Shown here: positions 8,478 to 17,230 of the stretch, one piece after another
Numbering within the stretch: the stretch's first letter is position 1
Layout of the letters: every line of letters starts with the position of its first letter
Source of the DNA: Sporolactobacillus putidus
GTDB taxonomy: Bacteria; Bacillota; Bacilli; Bacillales; Sporolactobacillaceae
Length of the DNA stretch: 64,000 nucleotides
Direction: 5' to 3'
NCBI RefSeq assembly: GCF_014647035.1
Contig: NZ_BMOK01000001.1
Span: 310,001-374,000, forward strand
Translations under genes and position numbers: made by a program
Notes under the pieces: generated by a model
Databases searched by the model: none
The model's input: the letters and a program-made list of their open reading frames with translations, nothing else
What the model was told of the DNA's origin: nothing

Positions 8478-9998
8478 ATGTTCTGGAATAAAAGAAAAAA
8501 TCAGGAAATGAAACAGGATGAGAGTGCGGCACCTAAGACCATGACAGATTTGCTGCTCCGGCTCAAAGATCACCCCGATTTCTCCCATTATCGGCACAGC
8601 CGGGGAAGTTTCCAATGCTGGATATCATTTTTCAATTCGCTCGTCAATGTCGAATCGGTGCACCGTGATGTACTGCCCTTTTTATATGATGAACACGTTC
8701 ACAGCCTTTCTGATATCCAGGAACGGATACCTGTTGAAAAAGTCGAGCAGACGACGGATCTGAAAACGGTTCAGTCCAAGCTGATGGAAGGAAGCATTAT
8801 TATTCAGGAAAGAGAGGACAGTCCAAAATGTCTGATTGTTCCGACTGTCTTAAGGGAAAGCCGCCAGGTTGAGCCGCCGGAAGTTGAAACGAGCGTGTTC
8901 GGTCCGAAAGAGTCATTTGTCGAAGCACTCGATACGAACATCAGCCTGATGCGAAAGCACATCCCCATTCCGCAGTTCACGATTGAACAAATGCGGATCG
9001 GCAAGATCTCGAATACACGCGTCTGTATAGCCTACATCGACGGCGTTGCCAGTAAGGAAAATGTCAATACGGTCCGGCAGCGTCTGCAGGATCTCGAACT
9101 GGACCATCTGACAGATACATCGGCTCTTTCCCAGCTGGTTGCCGACAACAGCCATTCGCCCTTCCCTCAGTTTATCGACACGGAACGCCCGGACCGAACG
9201 GTTAACGCGCTGTATGAGGGAAAGGTTGCGGTTCTTGTTGACGGGTCGCCGAACGCGCTGATGCTGCCGACAACAATAATTGAGTTTTTTATTGCCTTCG
9301 ATGATTACTTCATTTCCTGGTATATAGCAACTTTCACCCGTCTCCTGCGCTTGTTCGCTGTCGCTTTTTCCGTCTTCTCTTCACCGATGTATGTCGCCGT
9401 GCTTACCTACCATTATCAGCTGATACCAATTGATTTGCTTGGGTCGTTGATCACATCGAGAAGCGTGGTGCCGTTTTCCCCGATGGCCGAAGCCCTTGTA
9501 CTGGAACTGATGATTGAGCTGCTGCGAGAAGCGGGCGCCCGCCTGCCGACAAAAGTCGGTCAGACGATCGGCATTGTGGGCGGTATTGTCATCGGTACGG
9601 CATCTGTACAGGCAGGACTGACGAGCAACGTGCTGCTTATTCTTATCGGGATGTCGGCGCTGGCCGCCTTTACGACACCGAGCTACCGGATGGGTACGAC
9701 CATCCGTTTCATCCGCTTTCCCTTTATTCTTGCGGCGCAGCTCTGGGGGATGCTCGGCATCGCTCTCTGTTTCGCTTATTTTGTCAGTCATTTGCTGAAA
9801 CAGACGTCGCTCGGACGCCCGTATATCGAACCGATTTATCCGCTCAGGCTGACCGACCTGAGAGACTCTTTTATTCGTTTACCCAATACTTCTCAGCCGG
9901 AGCGCCCGATGCTGCTCAGACCGGAAGATGCCGGCCGTTTCAATAAAAAGCGAGCGAAACAAAAGGTTGGAAAACAGAAAACGGATATTGACGAGTAA
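8478..9998 (+). CDS. GerA-family spore germination receptor subunit A
   Basis: The 506-residue protein is a GerAA/GerKA-type subunit of a nutrient germinant receptor in the spore inner membrane. A hydrophilic N-terminal domain of about 240 residues is followed by a membrane domain (about residues 255-450) that includes family motifs such as LPTTIIEFF, SPMAEALVLELMIELLREAGARLP and VGQTIGIVGGIVIG. The C-terminal tail is basic. It heads the A-B-C order usual for these operons. The nutrient it senses cannot be read from sequence. Expression is expected in the forespore, but no clear sigma-G promoter was identified. Confidence 0.93.
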   Translation: MFWNKRKNQEMKQDESAAPKTMTDLLLRLKDHPDFSHYRHSRGSFQCWISFFNSLVNVESVHRDVLPFLYDEHVHSLSDIQERIPVEKVEQTTDLKTVQSKLMEGSIIIQEREDSPKCLIVPTVLRESRQVEPPEVETSVFGPKESFVEALDTNISLMRKHIPIPQFTIEQMRIGKISNTRVCIAYIDGVASKENVNTVRQRLQDLELDHLTDTSALSQLVADNSHSPFPQFIDTERPDRTVNALYEGKVAVLVDGSPNALMLPTTIIEFFIAFDDYFISWYIATFTRLLRLFAVAFSVFSSPMYVAVLTYHYQLIPIDLLGSLITSRSVVPFSPMAEALVLELMIELLREAGARLPTKVGQTIGIVGGIVIGTASVQAGLTSNVLLILIGMSALAAFTTPSYRMGTTIRFIRFPFILAAQLWGMLGIALCFAYFVSHLLKQTSLGRPYIEPIYPLRLTDLRDSFIRLPNTSQPERPMLLRPEDAGRFNKKRAKQKVGKQKTDIDE

Positions 9999-10055
9999 AC
10001 GTCTCGTCCGTCAATCGTACGTCGGCTTGTCAGTCTGACTTGGAGGTGCCGCGTT

Positions 10056-11225
10056 TTGAAACAATTCCGGATCAATGAAACTCATCAGGTCTCGCCCGTT
10101 TACGCCCTTTTCATCATCAAGGGCATGCAGGTCGGAGTCAGTGTGTTTTCCTTTCAGCGTATTGTCTCGCGTGATTCAGAACAGGACGCCTGGATTCCGG
10201 TGATGGTCATGGGGCTCAGCACTCTGGTCATCATGTGGATCATGCTCCGGCTTTTGAAAAATGAGCAGGCATACGGTATGCCCGATCTGTTCGCCATGCA
10301 TCGACGTTTTTTCGGTCCATGGATCGGCAATCTGTTCAGCGCCGTCATCATAGCCTATGAATTTTGCATCGTAATCATCTTTATGCGGGCCTACATCGAG
10401 CTCCTTCAAATGTGGGTATTTCCCAGACTGCCGGTCCTAAGTTTCACCGCCATTTTCTGCCTAATTGTCTGGTACATCGTCATGGGCGGGTTCCGGACGA
10501 TTACAGGCACGTTCCTGCTCAGTTTCATTTACCTTCTCCCTCTCTTTCTAGTTAATAGCTTCAGCGTTACCGAGGCCCATTTTAACAATTTGCTGCCGCT
10601 GTTCGACCACTCGCCCGCTGAGCTGGCCCGGTCATTCATCAAACTAAGTCCGTGTTACCTCGGTTTTGAGTCATTACTTTTTTTCTACCCATTCCTTAAA
10701 CGTCCGCAGCAGGCCGAAAAATGGTGCTATTACGGCCTGCTCACAAGCCTTTCCGTCTATGTAACGACAACGGTTCTTGGAACTGTCTATTTTAGCCAGG
10801 GGGAGCTTCAGACGCTGATCTGGCCATTGCTTGATTTTTGGAAAAGCATTCATTTTCCTTTGTTCGACCGCTTTGAATACATTGGCATTGTCTACTGGCT
10901 AACCGTTCTGATTCCCAATATTTCTATGGGCGTCTGGATTGTTTCCCGGGGGATCAAACAGTCCGCACCTGTTATCAAGCAAAAGTACGCCCTTGTTCCT
11001 GTCCTGCTTCTGCTCATCTTGATCTGTGTGGTGATGAAGGAACGGTCGCAAATTGACTGGCTTAACACGACTGTCTCCCGCGTCGGCCTGTGTATTATTT
11101 ATATCTATATTCCCTTTCTGCTGTTCTGGCAGTGGATCCTGAAAAAAAAGGAGGGAATGACTCATGAAAAAGAGCTTAGTCATCATCATGATGCTGATGC
11201 TGCTCAGCGGCTGCATCGAAGATAA
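10056..11225 (+). CDS. GerB-family spore germination permease-like subunit B
   Basis: The 389-residue protein has about ten hydrophobic segments, as in the amino acid/polyamine permease-like GerAB subunits that bind the germinant. Translation starts at TTG 10056, with GGAGGT 8 bases upstream; no ATG lies nearby in frame. Characteristic parts are ISPVYALFII-like VSPVYALFIIKGMQVGV at the N-terminus and QMWVFPRLP in the middle. The 3' end overlaps the following lipoprotein gene by 62 bases in another frame, so its last 20 residues (rich in His and Asp) are constrained by that gene. Confidence 0.9.
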   Translation: MKQFRINETHQVSPVYALFIIKGMQVGVSVFSFQRIVSRDSEQDAWIPVMVMGLSTLVIMWIMLRLLKNEQAYGMPDLFAMHRRFFGPWIGNLFSAVIIAYEFCIVIIFMRAYIELLQMWVFPRLPVLSFTAIFCLIVWYIVMGGFRTITGTFLLSFIYLLPLFLVNSFSVTEAHFNNLLPLFDHSPAELARSFIKLSPCYLGFESLLFFYPFLKRPQQAEKWCYYGLLTSLSVYVTTTVLGTVYFSQGELQTLIWPLLDFWKSIHFPLFDRFEYIGIVYWLTVLIPNISMGVWIVSRGIKQSAPVIKQKYALVPVLLLLILICVVMKERSQIDWLNTTVSRVGLCIIYIYIPFLLFWQWILKKKEGMTHEKELSHHHDADAAQRLHRR

Positions 11226-12276
11226 TATTATTGACGACATCCTGATGGCTGAAGCAGAGGGTTACGACTATATCGGAAACAATCAGGTGATTGGAACGAT
11301 CACGACGCCCAACTATGCCCAGGGAGGGGTCAGCGGATCGGGGGGCGGCGGTTTGCCTGCGACAGCGTCCATGATGAGCTCGGCGACAACCGTCACCTAT
11401 GACGGACGGTCGCTCGCGGAAAACCTGCAGCCTAAAGGCCAGAAAAAAATCAAAGTCGGAAAATTAAGAATCATGCTGTTTAACGAAGCCCTCCTGAAAC
11501 ACGGATTTGAAAAAACAATCCATTTTCGTAATCAGGACCCGGAAGTCGGACGCGATATGTACCTGGCCATGGTCGACGGCAGTACCAAAGATCTATTAAC
11601 GGCCACCTATCAAACGGCCATCCCCATTTCGCGCTATGTATACGATCTGATTTTCCAGAATCAGCAGCAAAATTTTCCTAAAAACAACCTGTCTACATTT
11701 TTGTATAGTTACTACGGGCGCTATGCGGATCCGATGATGCCGATCATTAAACGAGAGAAGGATCATATTGTGCTCACCGGAATCATGTTTTTTAAACATG
11801 ATAAATATGCCGGACGCATCAACGGGCAGCAAAAAGCATTCATCTTTAAAACATTGGTTGAAAACTTTAAGTTTGGCTTTTATGACTACACGTTTCAACA
11901 GAACGAACACGCGGTCCTGGAGAATGTCAGTTCGAGCAGACAATACGTTGTCAAAAACGGAAACAGCGCAACCCCTGATATTTTCGCCACGATTCGAATC
12001 ACCGGCTATGTGCGGCAGGGAAGTCCTCTTTTGAAGACGAAGGACTATAATTCGACGATCAAACGAGGCATGGAAAAAGATCTTGAAAAACAGATCAAGA
12101 AAATGGTTGCGGGATTTCAGAAGAGCGGCATCGATCCGATCGAACTAGGACAGATTGTCCGCAGCTATACCCGCCACTTCGATGGTGCCTCCTGGAGCGA
12201 CCGCTATCCAAACGCCCGGTTCCACGTAAAAACGAAAATCAATATCGTTGAAACCGGCGTTTCACAGCCAAGGTAA
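11164..12276 (+). CDS. Ger(x)C-family germination lipoprotein subunit C
   Basis: The 370-residue protein starts with a lipoprotein signal peptide; the lipobox LLSGC puts the acylated Cys at residue 17. The rest matches the Ger(x)C fold by length and by its C-terminal domain with alternating strands and a KxxxxEKQIKKMV helix. AAGGAGG lies 9 bases before the ATG, inside the end of the permease gene. An unusual feature is a Gly/Ser-rich stretch near residues 52-65. It would complete the A-B-C germinant receptor. Confidence 0.9.
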   Translation: MKKSLVIIMMLMLLSGCIEDNIIDDILMAEAEGYDYIGNNQVIGTITTPNYAQGGVSGSGGGGLPATASMMSSATTVTYDGRSLAENLQPKGQKKIKVGKLRIMLFNEALLKHGFEKTIHFRNQDPEVGRDMYLAMVDGSTKDLLTATYQTAIPISRYVYDLIFQNQQQNFPKNNLSTFLYSYYGRYADPMMPIIKREKDHIVLTGIMFFKHDKYAGRINGQQKAFIFKTLVENFKFGFYDYTFQQNEHAVLENVSSSRQYVVKNGNSATPDIFATIRITGYVRQGSPLLKTKDYNSTIKRGMEKDLEKQIKKMVAGFQKSGIDPIELGQIVRSYTRHFDGASWSDRYPNARFHVKTKINIVETGVSQPR

Positions 12277-12298
12277 TAAAGAAAGCTAAGCATTTTCG

Positions 12299-12327
12299 TT
12301 TATATATCCGGCTAAATAGGATATAAT
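12299..12327 (+). promoter_or_regulatory. Possible sigma-A promoter of the YdjO-like gene
   Basis: A perfect TATAAT lies at 12322-12327, 33 bases before the start codon. The -35 position 17 bases upstream (TTTATA) is poor. No terminator separates it from the ger operon, so readthrough is also possible. Confidence 0.45.
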
Positions 12328-12359
12328 GATAAGATTAACAGGAAAGGGGATTTTGACAC

Positions 12360-12542
12360 ATGGGATTTAATCGAGGCCCTCAAGAACCGGTTCCTGAAGC
12401 AGAAACGGCTGTCTGGACTTGCACCAGTGAAACATGCTCGGGATGGATGAGAGATGCCTTCTCGTTCGACAGTCATCCGAAATGCCCGCTTTGCCACTCT
12501 GAAATGAAAAAGGAAATGAGAATGCTTCCGGTCATTGACTGA
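12360..12542 (+). CDS. YdjO-family small zinc-ribbon-like protein
   Basis: The 60-residue protein carries two Cys pairs, C-x4-C (TCTSETC) and C-x2-C (CPLC), spaced like a small zinc finger, with W and GWMRDAF between. This matches the cold-inducible YdjO family of Bacillus. The function of the family is unknown. A purine-rich AAAGGGGA precedes the ATG by about 10 bases. It is a single gene with its own hairpin terminator. Confidence 0.75.
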   Translation: MGFNRGPQEPVPEAETAVWTCTSETCSGWMRDAFSFDSHPKCPLCHSEMKKEMRMLPVID

Positions 12543-12603
12543 CCCGTGATACGGAGCCGGCCGCTTCAGTCTGGCAAGCGTTATTCAAACAGTCTTTAAC
12601 TAT

Positions 12604-12657
12604 AGCAGGATGTTTCTTTTGAAAATCTTTTCACTGGAAGCATCCTGCGTTTCTTTT
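12604..12657 (+). terminator. Terminator after the YdjO-like gene
   Basis: GCAGGATG and CATCCTGC pair across a long loop of about 29 bases and are followed by GTTTCTTTT. The long loop makes it weaker than other terminators here. Confidence 0.55.
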
Positions 12658-12905
12658 ATACAAAACAGTTCGGTCTGTCGCTTCAGGCGTCATCAATCCC
12701 ATCACCACAAAAATCGGAGGAAACTCTGATCCCATCACCGATTTCCCCCGGACGGTTTAAGGCTTTATTTTTGTATAATCCTTCAGGCTGTTGCCTTGGA
12801 TTTTTCTTTGGCAGAAGTTCTTTTTTCCCAAAAACCCGGTCCCCGATACTTTATTCAGCCGAAACGTAATACTTTCTATAAGTACAGAAAAAATGAGAAC
12901 TTGAC
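12658..12905. other. Intergenic stretch before the DUF402 gene
   Basis: No gene is supported. It contains a second weak hairpin (AAATCGG / CCGATTT, about 12714-12746) and two imperfect copies of the word ATCCCATCACC. The DUF402 frame is open through part of this region but without a usable start. Confidence 0.4.
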
Positions 12906-12936
12906 CACCCAATTTTTGGGTGAGTTACGATACAAT
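12906..12936 (+). promoter_or_regulatory. Palindromic operator-like site and -10 box of the DUF402 gene
   Basis: CACCCA-ATTTT-TGGGTG (12906-12922) is a perfect inverted repeat placed directly upstream of TACAAT (12931-12936). It overlaps where the -35 region must be, so it could be a repressor or activator site. TTGACC at 12901 is too far (24 bases) to pair with that -10. Confidence 0.45.
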
Positions 12937-12963
12937 AGACAGGTAGGAACAGAAGGTGATTCT

Positions 12964-13515
12964 TTGAAGCTGAATAAAATGAAAAGAAAATACGCCGACA
13001 GAAGGGGGTGGCGGCGCATCATTGGAAGCCATATGACCCGAAAATCCTTCATGTGGCCTTCGTTTCACGGAGAGGCCGTGCTGCTAAATTTTGACGAAGT
13101 GAAAGCTCCTCTTTCGGTCATTTACGGAGGAATCCGTACGAAAACAGTGGATCAGTCCTTTTCCTGGTTGCAGCTTTTTCCTGCCTGCCCGGCCCATTTT
13201 GTTCTGACGGCGATGTTTAACGCAGAAAAACAGCTGGTTCAGTGTTACTTCGATGTGACATACCAGGAAGGACGCGATCCGGACGGCGTCCTCTGGTTTG
13301 ATGATCTTTATCTGGATATCATTCTTTTTCCGGGCCATGATCTTTATCTGGTTGATGAGGATGAACTGACCGAGGCGCTCGACACCGGGATCATCACCCC
13401 TGAAATGTATGATCGGGCCTGGCGGACGGCACGAAATCTTGTGAACTTCATTAAAAGCAATCCTGATCATTTTCTCGATCTGGCCCGTGACTTGCGCAGC
13501 ACATTTAAGGATTAA
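12964..13515 (+). CDS. DUF402 domain protein
   Basis: From the TTG at 12964 the protein has 183 residues; GAAGGTGAT precedes it at good distance, and an ATG five codons later is an alternative. The central GxWFDDLYLDIILFPG...LYLVDEDEL part is the DUF402 signature, the fold shared with Ntdp-type nucleoside phosphatases and FomD. The acidic residues of WFDDLYLDI and the later DEDEL would be metal ligands by analogy. The substrate is unknown. An acetyltransferase gene follows directly. Confidence 0.75.
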   Translation: MKLNKMKRKYADRRGWRRIIGSHMTRKSFMWPSFHGEAVLLNFDEVKAPLSVIYGGIRTKTVDQSFSWLQLFPACPAHFVLTAMFNAEKQLVQCYFDVTYQEGRDPDGVLWFDDLYLDIILFPGHDLYLVDEDELTEALDTGIITPEMYDRAWRTARNLVNFIKSNPDHFLDLARDLRSTFKD

Positions 13516-13533
13516 ATGACAGGGGGCTTTCCT

Positions 13534-14004
13534 GTGACCGTAAAGATAACAGAAATGAAAGAGACTGATTTCCACCCCTACATGCGCCGGATGGTACAGG
13601 AATATGCCGTCGAGAAACAGCGGACCGGGACGTGGACGGCAGAAGAAGCGCTGCAGAACGCGATCGACGAGTTCAACCGCCTGCTGCCGCGCGGTTTTTT
13701 TACGCCCGACAACCATTTTTTCACGTTCTTGGACGATCTTGGAAGAGGCATTGGGAGGTTATGGCTTTATTATCACCTGAATGATTTAACACGAGACGCG
13801 TTCATTTACGATTTTGAAATTTTCAGCGCTTTTCGGGATCAGGGTTTCGGCCAGGCCGCGCTGAATGAGCTTTTTCACTATTGCAGGAGGATCGGTCTAG
13901 AAAAACTGAGCCTGCATGTTTTTGCCCATAATCAGCGCGCGATTCACGTCTACCGGAAGCTCGGCTTCACGGCAACAGACATTAATATGTTCAAATATTT
14001 GTAA
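13534..14004 (+). CDS. GNAT-family N-acetyltransferase
   Basis: The protein of about 156 residues has the GNAT acetyl-CoA motif A as FRDQGFGQAALNELFHYCRR and the typical C-terminal HVFAHNQRAIHVYRKLGFTATD. GTG at 13534 is chosen because AGGGGG lies 7 bases upstream; ATG at 13516, which follows the DUF402 stop codon directly, is the alternative and adds six residues. The substrate cannot be inferred. It forms a likely operon with the DUF402 gene. Confidence 0.8.
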   Translation: MTVKITEMKETDFHPYMRRMVQEYAVEKQRTGTWTAEEALQNAIDEFNRLLPRGFFTPDNHFFTFLDDLGRGIGRLWLYYHLNDLTRDAFIYDFEIFSAFRDQGFGQAALNELFHYCRRIGLEKLSLHVFAHNQRAIHVYRKLGFTATDINMFKYL

Positions 14005-14069
14005 TGCCGCTCATATCTGTATAAGACGGCCTCCCTCAGCGCAGTTTATGACTGCAGGAGGTGTTATGC

Positions 14070-14207
14070 GTGTCTGAGACAAGAAACAAAGAATACAGGG
14101 TGAACAAAGGAAAAACAGCATCAAGTGTCAATCCTGCGGGACGGCCGCCGGATGCGCCTGCCGCTCCGTCCTCTAAACTTGAGGACCGTGCACGTAAGGG
14201 AAAATAA
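14070..14207 (+). CDS. SspL-like minor small acid-soluble spore protein
   Basis: A 45-residue ORF starts at GTG 14070, with AGGAGG exactly 8 bases upstream. The hydrophilic product ends with a segment (VNPAGRPPDAP...SSKLEDRARKGK) that follows the SspL pattern VxPxG......PxxxLExRAxK. There are no Cys or Trp residues. Minor SASPs of this kind are packed into the spore core. A 17-bp terminator follows. The match is by pattern over a short protein, so the exact SASP class is uncertain. Confidence 0.6.
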   Translation: MSETRNKEYRVNKGKTASSVNPAGRPPDAPAAPSSKLEDRARKGK

Positions 14208-14233
14208 CACCGTGGCTGAAGCCCCGTTTTAAA

Positions 14234-14277
14234 ATGATTAAAAACCGTGATAAAAATGCATCACGGTTTTTAATCAT
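14234..14277. terminator. Bidirectional terminator between sspL-like gene and glcF
   Basis: A perfect 17-bp stem (ATGATTAAAAACCGTGA and its complement) encloses a 10-base loop. The internal A and T runs make it usable from both strands, and it lies between convergent genes. Confidence 0.8.
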
Positions 14278-14322
14278 GGTCAATTTTCATACTCTACCAG
14301 CGAATGAGCATACTGTTCGGTC

Positions 14323-15645
14323 TTAATCAAGTGCTTCAAGCAGCAGATCGGCGATGTGCACCGCCCTTACCTGACCGGATTTATTCGCCCGCTCAATCCC
14401 CAGCTTCATTTCAAGCAGACAGCCCGGATTCGCTGTAACAATCGTCTTTGCATGTGTTTTTTCAACTTTTTCCATCTTATGGTCGAGAATCTGCATCGCC
14501 ATATCCGGTTCCACAATGTTATAGATCCCCGCTGAACCGCAGCACGTATTCGCGCCTTCCATTTCTTCATAATGCACGCCTTCAATCGACTTCAGGAGCG
14601 TGCGCGGCTCCTCGAACGTCTGCATCACGTTGCGCAGATGGCACGAATCCTGATAAGTCACCGTCTGCTCGGGCAAATGAAGCCTGTACTTGTTCTGAAA
14701 GTCAAGATCGACAAGAATCGCAGAAATATCTTTAAGTCTGGAAACAAAATGTTTCGCACGATCAGCCCATTCAGGCTCATCCTTGAGGATATGATCATAT
14801 TCAATCAAAAAGGCGCCGCAGCCGCCGGCATTCGTAATAATGTAATCGGCCTCTTCCTTCTCAAATGCTTCGATATTCTGCTTTGCCATCTGCTTTGCTT
14901 TCTCCAGCTCCCCGCTGTGCCCGTGAAGAGCGCCGCAGCATAGCTGATTCTCCGGAATGACGACGTCACAGCCCGCTTTCTGAAGCAGCTTTATCGTTGC
15001 ATTATTTGTTGAAAAGAACATCGTGTCCATCAGACAGCCGGCAAATAACGCTGCAGTCGCCTTTTTTTCTCCTTCGTGTTCAAAGAAACGTGGACGCTGT
15101 TTTATTTCCTTGCGTTTCGGAACCTCAGGCAGCACTTTCTCCATCGTCGCCATGCTTGAAGGAAAAAGTTCCATGAATCCGATCTTGCGGACCGCTTTGG
15201 ACAGGCCGCTCCGCTGATAAAATCCGAGCAGGTTTGTCGCTTTTTCCATTCTGTTCTGATGCGGGAACAATTCTTCAAAAATCCCTTTTCTGAGCAGTTT
15301 CACCGGTACCGATTGCTTCTTGTTCGTCTGGATGATGCTTCGGGCATCTTCCAATAAACGGCCGTATTTCACACCGGACGGACAAACCGGTTCGCAGGCC
15401 CTGCATCCGAGACAGAGATCAAGAGAATGCGCGATGTCGTCGTCCGGCTCAATGACTCCGTCGGTAATCCCCTTCATCAGCGCAATCCGGCCCCGCGGCG
15501 AATATTTTTCCTGCTGACCGGTTTCGATATAGGTCGGACAGGACGGCAGACAAAAACCGCAGCGCATACAATTGAGCAGTTCATCATAATCCATTTTCTC
15601 TTTGAATTCTTTCTGGATTTTCTTTTTCACTGAGGTCGTCATCAT
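14323..15645 (-). CDS. glcF: Glycolate oxidase iron-sulfur subunit GlcF
   Basis: The 440-residue protein has two [4Fe-4S] ferredoxin motifs near the N-terminus (CMRCGFCLPSCP and CLGCRACEPVCP). Two CCG domains follow, with LCCGALHGHSG and the CHL...CCGSAGIYN motifs, which bind a further cluster. It passes electrons from GlcD to the quinone pool. Its ATG overlaps the glcD stop by 4 bases, so the two are translationally coupled. The pair corresponds to YsfCD of B. subtilis. Confidence 0.93.
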   Translation of the reverse strand: MMTTSVKKKIQKEFKEKMDYDELLNCMRCGFCLPSCPTYIETGQQEKYSPRGRIALMKGITDGVIEPDDDIAHSLDLCLGCRACEPVCPSGVKYGRLLEDARSIIQTNKKQSVPVKLLRKGIFEELFPHQNRMEKATNLLGFYQRSGLSKAVRKIGFMELFPSSMATMEKVLPEVPKRKEIKQRPRFFEHEGEKKATAALFAGCLMDTMFFSTNNATIKLLQKAGCDVVIPENQLCCGALHGHSGELEKAKQMAKQNIEAFEKEEADYIITNAGGCGAFLIEYDHILKDEPEWADRAKHFVSRLKDISAILVDLDFQNKYRLHLPEQTVTYQDSCHLRNVMQTFEEPRTLLKSIEGVHYEEMEGANTCCGSAGIYNIVEPDMAMQILDHKMEKVEKTHAKTIVTANPGCLLEMKLGIERANKSGQVRAVHIADLLLEALD

Positions 15646-17075
15646 TTTGCCGCCACCATCCTTTCTTTCGACTCATCTGCGAACACTTTGCCCGGATTCA
15701 TAATATTTTTCGGATCGATCGCCTGCTTGATTCCGCGCATGACTTGCAACCCCGCTTCTCCGAGCTTCCATTCCAGATAGGGTGCTTTCGTCATGCCTAT
15801 CCCGTGTTCTCCAGTGAGCGTGCCGCCCAGTTCAATCGCTTTCTCGAATATTTCGGAGAATGCTGCCTCGACACGCTGCATCTCATCTTCGTTTCGCGAA
15901 TCAGTCAGGCAGGTCGGATGAAGGTTGCCGTCTCCAGCATGACCAAACGTCGAAATCCGCACATTGTATTTTTCAGCAATTTCCGATATTGCCCTGACCA
16001 TTGTCGCGATTTCCGAACGGGGCACTGTGGCATCTTCCAGGATTGTGGTCGGCTTCAGCCTGGCGAGTGCGCTCAGCGCCGATCGTCTCGCTGTTGCCAG
16101 CTTTTCCGCTTCTTCTTCGGAAGCGGCAAGCTGAACATCCACGGCCTGTTCGCTGCGGCAGATCTCCGCGATTTTCTTAATGTCCCGGTCAACGATCTCC
16201 TGCGGTCCGTCCTGGACAATCAGGAGAATGGCTTTGACATCGGTCGGCAGCCCGATGTGGGCGAAATCTTCGACCGCCCGCAAGGTGTCTTGATCCAGAA
16301 ACTCAAGCGTGGCCGGTATCATTTTATTCGCTATAATTTTAGAAACCGAGCGGCCGGCCGCCTCGATATCCTGATACAGCGCGAGAATCGTTTTCTGTGC
16401 TTCCGGCTTGGGAATAAGCTTCAACGTGGCTTCCGTGATCACGCCGAGCGTGCCTTCCGAACCGATAAAAAGACGCGTCAGATCATAACCCGCAACATCC
16501 TTGGTCAGTTTTCCTCCGGTTCGGATCAGTTCGCCGTTTGGCAGGGCAATCTGGAGCGCCATGACATAATCGCGCGTCACGCCATATTTCAGTCCGCGAA
16601 GGCCGCCCGAATTTTCACTGATGTTTCCACCGATTGTCGATATTTTCATGGAACTCGGATCCGGCGGATAGAAGAGCCCTTCCTTTTCTACCGTATCGCA
16701 GATGGTCTTTGTGATGACACCCGGCTGTACCGTCACCGCCAGATTTTCCTTGTCCAGTTCCAATATTTTGTTCATGCGTTTAACCAGCAGGACGACTCCG
16801 CCTTTGACGGGGCAGGTATCCGCGCAAAGATTGGATCCTGAACCTCTTGAATAAACAGGCGTTTCCGTTTCGCTGCACAGTTTGAGAACTGCGGCCGTTT
16901 CTTCCGCATTTCCGGGTGCGACGACAAGATCAGGGAGCGACTGATAATTCGGTGTCGCGTCATAAGAATAAACCAGCCTGCCGCTTGTTGTATCGTCAAC
17001 ATTTTCTGTTCCAACAATATCGGCGAGCTGCTCTTTCAGCTTGTTTAATTTCTTTTTAACTTTTACTGAAGACAT
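15642..17075 (-). CDS. glcD: Glycolate oxidase FAD-binding subunit GlcD
   Basis: The 477-residue flavoprotein oxidises glycolate (or D-lactate) to the 2-oxoacid. The FAD-binding type 4 domain shows VVAPGNAEETAAVL, SRGSGSNL and GGNISENSGGLRGLKYG-type motifs; the C-terminal oxidase cap ends with GEHGIGMTKAPYL and PKNIMNPGKVF. GGAGGAGAG precedes the ATG. Upstream is a CdaR-type activator gene in the same orientation, as in B. subtilis ysfB-ysfC-ysfD. Glycolate versus lactate cannot be decided by sequence alone; the regulator favours glycolate. Confidence 0.93.
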   Translation of the reverse strand: MSSVKVKKKLNKLKEQLADIVGTENVDDTTSGRLVYSYDATPNYQSLPDLVVAPGNAEETAAVLKLCSETETPVYSRGSGSNLCADTCPVKGGVVLLVKRMNKILELDKENLAVTVQPGVITKTICDTVEKEGLFYPPDPSSMKISTIGGNISENSGGLRGLKYGVTRDYVMALQIALPNGELIRTGGKLTKDVAGYDLTRLFIGSEGTLGVITEATLKLIPKPEAQKTILALYQDIEAAGRSVSKIIANKMIPATLEFLDQDTLRAVEDFAHIGLPTDVKAILLIVQDGPQEIVDRDIKKIAEICRSEQAVDVQLAASEEEAEKLATARRSALSALARLKPTTILEDATVPRSEIATMVRAISEIAEKYNVRISTFGHAGDGNLHPTCLTDSRNEDEMQRVEAAFSEIFEKAIELGGTLTGEHGIGMTKAPYLEWKLGEAGLQVMRGIKQAIDPKNIMNPGKVFADESKERMVAAK

Positions 17076-17171
17076 GTTCTCTCCTCCGTTTCTTTTGCTG
17101 TAAAGTTTGTCTCCTCTATTTTTTGTCTAATTCACGTTGTTTTTGTGACGATATTGTGTCTGTTTAGTAAC

Positions 17172-17229
17172 ATTATAATTTAATAGTTCTGTTTTTTCTA
17201 TGTTTATATCATCAAAAATAGCGCTTTCA
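17172..17229 (-). promoter_or_regulatory. glcDF promoter region with cre-like site
   Basis: On the minus strand TATAAT lies at 17172-17177, with no good -35 box, as expected for an activator-dependent promoter. Upstream, TGAAAGCGCTATTT (17216-17229) matches the CcpA cre consensus in 12 of 14 positions. Carbon catabolite control by CcpA and activation by the adjacent CdaR-type protein are inferences. Confidence 0.5.
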
Positions 17230-17230
17230 T

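Noticed and set aside
14018-14048. Sigma-G promoter of the SspL-like gene (TGTATA-N18-CAGTTTA)
   Set aside because: The implied transcript start would fall almost on the ribosome binding site, leaving no leader.
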